Shown here in pieces: positions 50,923 through 60,981 of a stretch of 64,000 nt of DNA. Every line of letters starts with the position of its first letter. Position 1 is the first letter of the stretch. This DNA comes from Zeimonas sp032027205 (GTDB lineage: Bacteria; Pseudomonadota; Gammaproteobacteria; Burkholderiales; Burkholderiaceae_E). The notes beneath the pieces were generated by a model. It searched no databases and was not told the origin of the DNA. It saw only the letters and a list, made by a program, of their open reading frames with translations. The stretch is taken from positions 682,001-746,000 of the forward strand of contig JAVSMN010000001.1 of the NCBI GenBank assembly GCA_032027205.1, read 5' to 3'. The translations under genes and the position numbers were made by a program.

Positions 50923-53031
50923 TCAGGCGGGCACGCGCCGCTTCAGCACGCGGCGCACCGTGTCCACGACGTTCTGCGGCGTGAAGCCGAAGTGGCGGAA
51001 TAACTCCGGGGCCGGCGCAGACTCGCCGAACGTATCGATCGAGACGACCGCCGCGCAGCCGTATTTCCACCAGCCGTCGCCGACGCCCGCTTCGATCGCC
51101 ACGCGCGGCGCGTCGCCGCCGAGCACCCTGCTGCGGTAGACCTCGTCCTGCCGGTCGAAGACGTCGGCGCAGGGCATCGACACTACCCGCACGTCGATGC
51201 CTTCGGCGGCAAGAAGGTCGCGCGCCTGCAGCGCGAGCGAAACCTCCGAACCGGTGGCGATCAGCACGGCCGCCGGGTCGGCGGCATCGCGCAGCACGTA
51301 GCCCCCGCGCAGGATCGCATCGACCTGGGCGCGCGAACGTGAGACGAAGGGCAGCGCCTGTCGCGAGAACAGCAGCGCCGCGGGACCATCGTCGCGGGCG
51401 ATCGCCGCGGCCCATGCGCTGGCCGATTCGACGGCGTCGCACGGTCGCCAGACATCGAGCCGTGGCACCAGCCGCAGCGACGCGGCATGCTCGACCGGCT
51501 GATGCGTCGGCCCGTCCTCGCCCAGCCCGATCGAGTCGTGCGTGAAGACGAAGATGACGCGCTGCTTCATCAGCGCCGCCATGCGCAGCGCGTTGCGCGA
51601 ATAGTCGGAGAAGGTGAGGAAGGTGCCGCCGTACGGAATGAACCCGCCGTGCAGGGCGAGTCCGTTCAGGATGGCGCTCATGCCGAACTCGCGCACGCCG
51701 AAATTGATGTGCCGCCCGGCGACGAAGCCCTCGGTGGTGCGCAACGCGCCGCAGCCCCGGAAATCGGTGAGGTTGCTGCCGGTGAGGTCGGCCGAGCCGC
51801 CGATCAGTTCGGGCAGCGCGGCGCCGAAATGGTTCAGCGCATTCTGCGAAGCCTTGCGCGTGGCGACCGATCCGCCCTTCTCCACCGCCTCGTCGACGGC
51901 GGCATCGAAAGCGTCGTCGTACGAAGCGGGAAGACGGCCCGCGACGCGGCGCTCGAACTCCTGGGCATCGGCCGGATACGCCTCCCGGTAGCGCTCGAAG
52001 CGCTCGCTCCACGCCGATTGGGCTCGCGCGCCGCGCGAGCGGGCATCCCAGGACCGACGCACCGACTCGGGCACTTCGAACGGAGCATGCGCCCAGCCGA
52101 GCGCGGCGCGCGTGGCGGCCACCTCGTCGGCGCCGAGCGGCTCGCCGTGCGCCTTCGCGGAACCGACCCGGGCCGGAGATCCGCGACCGATCTGCGTGCG
52201 GCATTGCACCAGCGTCGGCGCGAATACGCCGTCGCGTCCGTGCGCGCCCCACTCGCGCGCCAGCGCGATCGCCGCTTCGAGCGCATCGGCGTCGTGGCCG
52301 TCGACGTCGGGGATCACATGCCAGCCATAGGCCTCGAAGCGCTGCGGCGTGTCGTCGGTGAACCAGTTTCGCACCGGTCCGTCGATCGAAATGCCGTTGT
52401 CGTCGTAGAAGACGACCAGCTTCGACAGCCGCAGCGTGCCGGCGAGCGAGCACGCTTCGTGCGAAATGCCTTCCATCAGGCAGCCGTCGCCGGCGAACAC
52501 CCAGGTGAAGTGATCGACGATGGCCAGGTCGTCGCGGTTGAAGCGCTCCGCCAGCAGCCGCTCGGCGAGCGCCATGCCCACCGCGTTCGCCAGGCCCTGC
52601 CCGAGCGGGCCGGTGGTCGTCTCGACACCGGGGGTGAGCCCGTGTTCCGGATGGCCCGGCGTTCTGGAATGCAGTTGCCGGAAGCGGCGCAACTCGTCGA
52701 TCGGCAGGTCGTAGCCGGTGAGATGCAGCAACGCGTAGAGCAGCATCGAACCGTGACCGTTCGACAGCACGAAGCGGTCGCGATCGGGCCAGGCGGGATC
52801 AGCGGGGTTGTGCTTCAGCACACCGCCCCAAAGTGCGACTGCGATCTCGGCCATTCCCATCGGCATGCCGGGATGCCCGGAGTTCGCCTGCTGCACCGCG
52901 TCCATCGCGAGGGTGCGGATCGCATCGGCCATCTCGCGACGCTGCTCGCGACTCGTGGCGCCGTCCTGCGGGCCGGCAGCCCCCGAAACTGGCGAATGGG
53001 GCTGCGTGGCGCTTTCCGTAGGAGATTCCAT
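50923..53031 (-). CDS. tkt: Transketolase
   Basis: 702 residues from ATG 53031; two ATGs 12-13 codons earlier lack a Shine-Dalgarno. Thiamine-diphosphate enzyme with MADAIRTLAMDAVQQANSGHPGMPMGMAEIA, RFVLSNGHGSMLLYALLHLTGY, GPLGQGLANAVGMALAE, the TPP motif FAGDGCLMEGISHEACSLAGTLRLSKLVVFYDDN, and the pyrimidine domain HINFGVREFGMSAILNGLALHGG. It links glycolysis and the pentose phosphate pathway. About 30 extra Ser/Pro-rich residues precede the core. It is the first gene of tkt-gap-orf-pgk. Confidence 0.97.
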   Translation of the reverse strand: MESPTESATQPHSPVSGAAGPQDGATSREQRREMADAIRTLAMDAVQQANSGHPGMPMGMAEIAVALWGGVLKHNPADPAWPDRDRFVLSNGHGSMLLYALLHLTGYDLPIDELRRFRQLHSRTPGHPEHGLTPGVETTTGPLGQGLANAVGMALAERLLAERFNRDDLAIVDHFTWVFAGDGCLMEGISHEACSLAGTLRLSKLVVFYDDNGISIDGPVRNWFTDDTPQRFEAYGWHVIPDVDGHDADALEAAIALAREWGAHGRDGVFAPTLVQCRTQIGRGSPARVGSAKAHGEPLGADEVAATRAALGWAHAPFEVPESVRRSWDARSRGARAQSAWSERFERYREAYPADAQEFERRVAGRLPASYDDAFDAAVDEAVEKGGSVATRKASQNALNHFGAALPELIGGSADLTGSNLTDFRGCGALRTTEGFVAGRHINFGVREFGMSAILNGLALHGGFIPYGGTFLTFSDYSRNALRMAALMKQRVIFVFTHDSIGLGEDGPTHQPVEHAASLRLVPRLDVWRPCDAVESASAWAAAIARDDGPAALLFSRQALPFVSRSRAQVDAILRGGYVLRDAADPAAVLIATGSEVSLALQARDLLAAEGIDVRVVSMPCADVFDRQDEVYRSRVLGGDAPRVAIEAGVGDGWWKYGCAAVVSIDTFGESAPAPELFRHFGFTPQNVVDTVRRVLKRRVPA

Positions 53032-53119
53032 CGAGGGGGATCCTGGGGCCGAAATCGGTGCAGCCATCATTCTAACAAACGGGGGCGCCGCCCACTGGCG
53101 AGTTCGGCACAAATTCCTA

Positions 53120-53125
53120 TATAAT
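53120..53125 (+). promoter_or_regulatory. -10 box of the speDE leader transcript
   Basis: TATAAT is a perfect sigma-70 -10 hexamer in an AT-rich patch (CCTATATAATCAAAGG) inside GC-rich DNA. The transcription start would be near 53131, giving a leader of about 375 nt before speDE. No good -35 hexamer is seen at the expected spacing. Confidence 0.6.
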
Positions 53126-53130
53126 CAAAG

Positions 53131-53505
53131 GCTTTTCTCGCCGACCCAGCCCCGAGTTACTGCGTTTCGGGGCGCGCGGCCGGCGACATTTCCACTGATC
53201 TGGATCCCCGAGGAAATACCGTGGGGATACTCAGGGACTGGCCGGACGGTGACGTCCGGCTTCCCGGAGCCGAAGCCCGACAGGGTCAAACCCGAAGGGA
53301 CCCGGCGCCGGGGCCCGGGAGGCACATCCCGCGCAAGGCCCATCGGAGCGTGCGCGCAGGCTTTCCCGGAGCGTCCCGGAAGCGTCGGCGCCGCGGAGCA
53401 CCCGTCCGCAGCGACCGCATCGACGCGCACCAGCCGTCGATGCATCCGGCGCGTCCGGGGGTCTTGGGGTCTTCACCCTCTTCGGAGGGACTGGGTTGGA
53501 ACGAA
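53131..53505 (+). ncRNA. Structured 5' leader of speDE, candidate cis-regulatory RNA
   Basis: This non-coding stretch contains a series of strong hairpins. GCCCCGA/TCGGGGC is at 53149-53173, and CTGA..ATCCCC/GGGGAT..TCAG at 53195-53234. GCCGGACG-GTGA-CGTCCGGC at 53241-53260 is a perfect 8-bp stem with a GNRA loop. GCATCGACG/CGTCGATGC is at 53417-53443 (9 bp), and CCCTC-TTCG-GAGGG with a UUCG loop at 53476-53489 lies 16 bases before the start codon. GGCTTC (53258-53263) can pair with GAAGCC (53272-53277), competing with the GNRA hairpin. Position before a SAM-using polyamine gene suggests a riboswitch or attenuator. The class is not recognised. Confidence 0.6.
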
Positions 53506-54801
53506 ATGCAGGGACTGCACCTCACTGCCGATCTGTACGGCTGCCGTTGCGAAGCGTCGTTGCTCACCGATGCCGCACAGCTCGCCGAAGTGTGCCGCGC
53601 GGCGGTGCGCAAGGCCGAACTGACGCTGGTCGACGAGAAGTTCTTCACTTTTCCCGATTACCGGGGTGAGCCGGGCGGCGTCACCGGCGCGGTGTTGCTC
53701 GCCGAATCGCACGTCGCGGTCCATACGTGGCCGGAGCGCTCCGGCGTCACGCTCGATGTCTACGTCTGCAACTTCTCGACCGACAACTCGTCGAAGGCCG
53801 AGCAGTTGCTCGACGACCTCATCGTCGCGTTCGCGCCGCGCCAGCAGAACACGAACCGCATCCTGCGCGGCTCCGAAGATCCCGACTCGGCCGAAGGCGA
53901 GCTGCTGCTCGAATGGCTGAACGCCGACAGCGCGTTCGGCTTTCGCGCCGCGCGCCGCCTGGAAACCGTGCGCACGCCGTACCAGACGCTCGAGGTGTTC
54001 GACACGCCGCAGTGGGGCAAGCTCTTTCGCCTCGACGGCTGCTACATGACGTCCGAGCGCGACGAGTTCTTCTATCACGAGGCGATCACGCACCCGGCGG
54101 CGCTCGCGCACCCCAACCCGACGAGTGCGCTGGTCATCGGCGGCGGCGACGGCGGCTCCACCGAGGAGCTGCTCAAGCACCCGTCGATGCGACGCGTCGT
54201 GCTGGCGGAGCTGGACGCCGAGGTGATCCGCGTTGCGCGCGAGCACCTGCAGCAGGTGCATCGCGGCGCCTTCGACGACCCGCGCGTCGAGCTGCGGATC
54301 GGCGACGGCTGGGAAACCGTCGAGGCGCTGGCGCGCGAAGCGCAACGCTTCGACCTCGTCGTCCTCGACCTTACCGATCCGGACACGCCGGCGCACCGGC
54401 TGTACACGGCGGATTTCTTTCGCCTGCTGGGCCGCGTGATGAACCCGGGCGCCGCGGTCATGCTGCACATCGGCTCGCCGCTGTATCGCCCCGACCTTGT
54501 CGGCCGGCTGCTGCGCGAACTCGCATCCGTGTTCGCCATCGTCCGTCCGCTCGGGTTGTACGTTCCGCTGTACGGCGCGTACTGGGGACTGTGCTGCGCA
54601 TCGGACACGCTCGATCCGCTGTCGCTCGAACCCGAGGCGGCCGAGCGCCGTCTGGCCGAGCGCGGCATCGACGACCTGCGCTACTACAACGGCGACACGC
54701 ATCGGGGGCTGCTCGCCTTGCCGAACTTCTACCGCGAGCTGCTTCCGGGCAAGGCCGACGGACGAGGCGCCACCGTCATCGAACTGGCACGCGCGTCCTG
54801 A
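53506..54801 (+). CDS. Fused S-adenosylmethionine decarboxylase (SpeD)-spermidine synthase (SpeE)
   Basis: 431 residues. Residues 1 to about 125 are a prokaryotic class 1B AdoMetDC: MQGLHLTADLYGC at the N-terminus, FFTFPDYRGEPGGVTGAVLLAESHVAVHTWPE with the self-cleavage site E67-S68 forming the pyruvoyl group, and LDVYVCNFS. Residues about 140-431 are an aminopropyltransferase with GKLFRLDGCYMTSERDEFFYHEAITHPA, SAM-type loop LVIGGGDGGSTEELLKH and LVVLDLTDPDTPAHRLYTADFF. The expected path is decarboxylated SAM plus putrescine to spermidine. Some SpeD homologues fused this way decarboxylate ornithine or arginine instead; the sequence alone does not settle this. Weak GGA lies seven bases before the ATG. 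Confidence 0.92.
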   Translation: MQGLHLTADLYGCRCEASLLTDAAQLAEVCRAAVRKAELTLVDEKFFTFPDYRGEPGGVTGAVLLAESHVAVHTWPERSGVTLDVYVCNFSTDNSSKAEQLLDDLIVAFAPRQQNTNRILRGSEDPDSAEGELLLEWLNADSAFGFRAARRLETVRTPYQTLEVFDTPQWGKLFRLDGCYMTSERDEFFYHEAITHPAALAHPNPTSALVIGGGDGGSTEELLKHPSMRRVVLAELDAEVIRVAREHLQQVHRGAFDDPRVELRIGDGWETVEALAREAQRFDLVVLDLTDPDTPAHRLYTADFFRLLGRVMNPGAAVMLHIGSPLYRPDLVGRLLRELASVFAIVRPLGLYVPLYGAYWGLCCASDTLDPLSLEPEAAERRLAERGIDDLRYYNGDTHRGLLALPNFYRELLPGKADGRGATVIELARAS

Positions 54802-54835
54802 GCGGCGCGCATCGATCTCGTCGGCTCCGGAGATC

Positions 54836-55600
54836 GTGCGTCCGCGCGTGTTGATTCCTGACGCCGAGCGGCTCAGCCTCGGCGCCGAGACGCTCGAGCG
54901 CGAAGGGCCTTTCCGGCTCGACCCACAGCGCTCGCATCACCTGGTTCGCGTGCTGCGGCTGCAGGCCGGCGCCGCGCTCGAGTGCTTCGACGGCCGGGGC
55001 GGACGTTTCGAGGCGACGCTGGCGAGCGCCGACCCGCGCGGCTGCACCGTGCTGGTCGGCGCGCGCCTGCCTTCCGGAACCGAGAGCCCGCTGCGCGTCA
55101 TCCTGCTGCAGTGCGTCTCGGCCGGCGAGCGCATGGACTGGACGATCGAGAAGGCGGTCGAGCTCGGCGTCACGGCGATCCGGCCGCTGTCGTCGGCCCG
55201 CTCGCCGCAGCGACTCGATGCCGCCCGTTCGCAGCGCCGGCGCGATCACTGGCAGCGGCTCATCGAAGCCGCCTGCATGCAGTGCGGCCGAGACGTCCTG
55301 CCGCAGCTACACGACCTGCAACCGCTCGAGCGCTGGCTCGCCGGCAGCGAACGCCCGCCGGGCGCCCTGTCGTTGATGCTGGCGCCCGATGCCACGCGCG
55401 CGTTTCGCGAGATGTCGTTCACCCCGCAGCGCGAAATCGAGCTGCTGGTGGGTCCCGAATCGGGCCTGGACGACCGCGAGTCGGCGGCGGCGCGCGCCGC
55501 GGGTTTCACCGCCGTGCGCCTGGGGCCGCGCACGCTGCGCACCGAAACGGCCGGCATGGCCGCGCTCGCTGCACTGCAGGCACTGGCCGGCGACTTCTGA
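54836..55600 (+). CDS. rsmE: 16S rRNA (uracil(1498)-N(3))-methyltransferase
   Basis: 254 residues from a GTG at 54836, chosen because it yields the family N-terminus (V/M)RPRVLIPDAERL; a second GTG lies four codons later. SPOUT-fold landmarks: HHLVRVLRLQAGAALECFDGRGG, LLQCVSAGERMDWTIEKAVELGVTAIRPLSSARS, RWQRLIEAA-like HWQRLIEAACMQCGRD, and knot LLVGPESGLDDRESAAARAAGFTAVRLGPRTLRTETAGMAALAALQAL. It methylates U1498 of 16S rRNA. It lies 34 bases downstream of the speDE fusion and is probably co-transcribed. Confidence 0.95.
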   Translation: MRPRVLIPDAERLSLGAETLEREGPFRLDPQRSHHLVRVLRLQAGAALECFDGRGGRFEATLASADPRGCTVLVGARLPSGTESPLRVILLQCVSAGERMDWTIEKAVELGVTAIRPLSSARSPQRLDAARSQRRRDHWQRLIEAACMQCGRDVLPQLHDLQPLERWLAGSERPPGALSLMLAPDATRAFREMSFTPQREIELLVGPESGLDDRESAAARAAGFTAVRLGPRTLRTETAGMAALAALQALAGDF

Positions 55601-55602
55601 CG

Positions 55603-56013
55603 TCAAGCTTTCCGATTCACCGAGTAGAAGACGCGGAACGCGGTCTGCCGATCAAAGAAATAATCGGCCGCGTCGCGAAAGACGTCGAGCAGGCGGTCGC
55701 GCGCCTTGCGATCGAACGCCGCCGTTTCGGGCAGGTTTTCGAGGAAGACGACAAACCCCGGTTCGTCGGCGTCGCGCACGGGTTGCAGCCCGGTGACCCG
55801 GTTGTAGAGCGCTTCGAAGCCGGCCGATCCGGGCGCCGGCAACGAAAAACCGACCGCGATCTCGCCGAGCACCGAATCGGCGTCGGTCGCGCTGCGGCAG
55901 TCGGCCTGCAACACGCGTTGCTCTGCGCGCGCCGCGGCCGAGCGCAGCGCGTTGCGGTCGTACGATTGCAGCGGCAGCACCGCATGCGGCGGAATGTTGC
56001 TGAGATTGCTCAT
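55603..56013 (-). CDS. Barstar family protein
   Basis: 136 residues. The C-terminal 80 residues (VTGLQPVRDADEPGFVVFLENLPETAAFDRKARDRLLDVFRDAADYFFDRQTAFRVFYSV) fit the barstar-related fold with its acidic RNase-binding surface. The N-terminal part (MSNLSNIPPHAVLPLQSYDRNALRSAAAR) is variable. Barstar is the cytoplasmic inhibitor of a secreted ribonuclease; no barnase-like gene is adjacent, so a direct toxin partner is not shown. It is two bases from the convergent rsmE stop. Confidence 0.75.
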   Translation of the reverse strand: MSNLSNIPPHAVLPLQSYDRNALRSAAARAEQRVLQADCRSATDADSVLGEIAVGFSLPAPGSAGFEALYNRVTGLQPVRDADEPGFVVFLENLPETAAFDRKARDRLLDVFRDAADYFFDRQTAFRVFYSVNRKA

Positions 56014-56115
56014 CGGGCGGACTCCCGATCCGGCAAAGGCTCCGCCGCATGCTAATGGAGATCCGCCGCAGTGCCATCGTGCATTGCCACAGCAGCGTGG
56101 CGTGCAACGTAGCGC

Positions 56116-58416
56116 TCAGTTTCCGTTCGATGCGCGCAGCCGTCCCGCCGCTCCGGCGGCGACCGGGTCGTCCTGCGCAATCGCATCGATCGCGCTGTCG
56201 ACCGCGCTGTGCGGAGCCACCCGGCTCGCCCGACCGGTGGCGAACCAGGAAACCAGCGTCGCGCGATCGAGCGAGCGCCCGAAATCGGGAAAGCGCGACA
56301 GCACGTAGAGCTTGCGCGTCGGGCTGATCCACGCGATCGTCACGGTCTGCGTGGCACCTGATTCGTCCGCGAACTCGATCAGGTCGCCGCGGAGCAGCGA
56401 GTCGACGGCGGCATTCTCGGCCGGACGCTGCGCAGCGCCCTGTCTGCGCGCCGCGCCCTGCGACGCCTCGGCGGCGCTCGCATCGAAGCGCGCCACGCCA
56501 TCGTCGCCAATGTGGATCGCGCTCTGCACTGCCTGCATCGTCCGGCCCGCGCCGATCTTGGCGTCCTGGATCGCCCGCGTGTGCCAGCGCAACAATTCGT
56601 CGAAGAAGCGCTGGCGCTCGTCGTCGGCGATGCCGACCGCCTTCAGCGACTTCAGCATCGGTCCGATCATCCTCGGCAGCAGCGACGCCAGCCGCGGAAT
56701 GTCGTCGGGAATCTTCGGCGCCACGCTCCAGATCAGCATCTCGGCCGACTGCAGCGCCTGCGCCCAACTGGCGCCGCCGCATTCGCCGGTGATGCGCGCG
56801 TGCGCGAGCGCGAGCGACCACCACTTGTACAGGAACTCCCGCACGAAGGCGGGCGTCACCGGATCGATGCGCAAGGCGATCTCCGCGCTCGCCTCCTCCT
56901 GCGCGACGGCGAGCGCTTCCATCCGCTCGGCCTGCCGCGTCAACTCGAGCAGGCGCGCGGCGCGCCGCTCGCGTTCGGCGTGCGCGAGCGCGTCGAAACG
57001 CGCCATCGCGCCGTCGAAGACGCCCAGGTCGTCGTCGAAGTTGCCTAGGATCCAGTCGACAATACCGGCGACGCCGCTCACCAGCGTCGACTCGGGGCCG
57101 TAGTCGGCGTCGGGGTCGGTGGCCAGATCGGTCACGCGGTCGATCAACCGGCGCATCGGATGCTGCCGGCGGGCGAAGAAGCTGCGATCGAGCAGCGCCG
57201 CCTTCACCGCCACCACCTGCAGACGCAGCAGCTGCTGCTTCACCGGGTCGGGCAGACGGCGGTCGGCGTAGATGTAATCGAAGACCAGCGAGACGATCTC
57301 GACGGTCAGCTGGTCGAGCGACGAACCCTTGCTACGCGCCTGATCGAGCAGTTCGGTGACGAGCGGCGCCGCCCCCGCCCGCTCGCGCGACGAGGACTGC
57401 AGCGCATGCAGCGCCTCGATCAACGGCGGCTGCACCATCGGCATCGGCAGGTCGGCCATCGCGAAGGTGTCGGGGTCGGACAGCATTCGCGCCGCCGAGC
57501 GGCGCGCCGCCTCCTGGTCGATCGACATCTGCTGCACGAGGTCGTCGAACGCGTGCAGGCGCTCACCGGGCAGGCCCGAATCGAGGACCGCGCCCGACGA
57601 CCCTGCTCCCGCTGCCGCGGCGACCGATTGCGCGCCGGGAGCGGTCGCCGCCGGCGAATCAGGACGCGCCGCGGCAGCGGTCGAGCCGGGCCGTCGCGCA
57701 TCGGCGCTGCCGACGGGACGCGGCCGGATCGTGGGCAGCACCTGCTGGCTGCGCAGCCGCTCGTTCACGCTGGCGTGCAAGCCGGCGAGGCTCGTCGCCA
57801 CGTGCGGCTCGAAAGCCTGCAAGAGAGCGGTGCGCACCTCGGCCGCGGGCGCGAGTTCGTCGAGCGAACGTTGCAGCGCCTCGAACACGACCTCGGGCGA
57901 CGCCGGATAGTCGTCTTCGTCGAACCAGTCGCGCCCGAGCAGCGCCGCCATGCGGGCGCGCACGCCAAGCACTTCGTCGGGGTCGAGTTGCCGGCGCGCC
58001 CGGCGCACCAGGCGATCGAGCGCGAGCCGTTCCTCCATCGCGCCGTCGTCGACGAGAGCGAGCCCGCCGGGCGGCGCCGCCGCGACGGCGTCCGCCGGTG
58101 CGCGATCGAACAGCCGCTGCTCGAAGAGCTGCGCGAACGACTGCCGGAAGCGGAACTCGATGTCGTTGCGGTGCGCCCGCACGAGGGAGAGCGCGTCCAG
58201 CAGCGCCTGCTGGCTCTCGCGCCCCGCGGCCTTCATCGCGGTGATCGTCAGCTCGACACTGAGCCGATCGAGCGCCTCGTCGATGAAGCGCGACAACTGC
58301 GCGAGGACCAGGTCGCGGCATTCCTCGAGCAACGCGAGTCGGCGGCGCGGATCGAGCGGCTCGCCATCGCTCTCATCGGTGGCAGCGGACGATTCGCGAA
58401 CATCGGCTGAAGTCAT
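56116..58416 (-). CDS. DUF1631 family protein
   Basis: 766 residues; cytoplasmic and mostly helical. Conserved blocks of the DUF1631 family include LLEECRDLVLAQLSRFIDEALDRLSVEL, LVSLVFDYIYADRRLPDPVKQQLLRLQVVAVKAALLDRSFFARRQHPMRRLIDRV, and FVREFLYKWWSLALAHA. The C-terminus has a PilZ-like barrel: LLRGDLIEFADESGATQTVTIAWISPTRKLYVLSR. A central low-complexity Ala/Pro/Ser stretch (about 235-285) separates two helical halves. The family is common in Betaproteobacteria and Gammaproteobacteria and of unknown function; a cyclic-di-GMP link through the PilZ-like end is a guess. Confidence 0.9.
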   Translation of the reverse strand: MTSADVRESSAATDESDGEPLDPRRRLALLEECRDLVLAQLSRFIDEALDRLSVELTITAMKAAGRESQQALLDALSLVRAHRNDIEFRFRQSFAQLFEQRLFDRAPADAVAAAPPGGLALVDDGAMEERLALDRLVRRARRQLDPDEVLGVRARMAALLGRDWFDEDDYPASPEVVFEALQRSLDELAPAAEVRTALLQAFEPHVATSLAGLHASVNERLRSQQVLPTIRPRPVGSADARRPGSTAAAARPDSPAATAPGAQSVAAAAGAGSSGAVLDSGLPGERLHAFDDLVQQMSIDQEAARRSAARMLSDPDTFAMADLPMPMVQPPLIEALHALQSSSRERAGAAPLVTELLDQARSKGSSLDQLTVEIVSLVFDYIYADRRLPDPVKQQLLRLQVVAVKAALLDRSFFARRQHPMRRLIDRVTDLATDPDADYGPESTLVSGVAGIVDWILGNFDDDLGVFDGAMARFDALAHAERERRAARLLELTRQAERMEALAVAQEEASAEIALRIDPVTPAFVREFLYKWWSLALAHARITGECGGASWAQALQSAEMLIWSVAPKIPDDIPRLASLLPRMIGPMLKSLKAVGIADDERQRFFDELLRWHTRAIQDAKIGAGRTMQAVQSAIHIGDDGVARFDASAAEASQGAARRQGAAQRPAENAAVDSLLRGDLIEFADESGATQTVTIAWISPTRKLYVLSRFPDFGRSLDRATLVSWFATGRASRVAPHSAVDSAIDAIAQDDPVAAGAAGRLRASNGN

Positions 58417-58607
58417 CGGCGCTCGGCATCGCAGCAGTGCAGTTGCGAGGATGCTAGGCGGCCCGTTTCGGCGCGGTCAACGAGCGCATGACGAGCGGCG
58501 TGCGCAGCGCCGCGCGGGCGCCCGGGTTCCGACGAATGGCGCGAAACGTGCCACGGACGGCGTGGCGTTCAGCAGACGCGCACACCGCGGGCGGCGTTCG
58601 CCCGTCC

Positions 58608-60896
<2,289 letters not shown>

Positions 60897-60968
60897 CCTG
60901 ATGCCCTGCCGAACGAGGCGCCGATTATGTCAGGTTCGTTCGCGACGGTTCGTGCGCAGCCGCGCGAA

Positions 60969-60974
60969 TACAAT
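60969..60974 (+). promoter_or_regulatory. -10 box of the aminotransferase gene, possibly leaderless
   Basis: TACAAT ends only seven bases before the ATG at 60982, so the transcription start would fall at or next to the first codon. There is no Shine-Dalgarno between. The -35 region is weak. Leaderless translation is therefore possible. Confidence 0.4.
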
Positions 60975-60981
60975 CGGCAGC

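Noticed and set aside
53221..53505. N-terminal extension of the SpeD-SpeE fusion from a GTG at 53221 in the same frame
   Set aside because: The extra 95 residues are Arg/Pro/Gly-rich low complexity, no family member has them, and the region is better explained as a structured leader; MQGLHLTADLYG is the normal SpeD start.
58588..58604. CGGGCG-GCGTT-CGCCCG hairpin just downstream of the malic enzyme gene, as a terminator
   Set aside because: A 6-bp GC stem without a T-run on the transcribed side is too weak to call.
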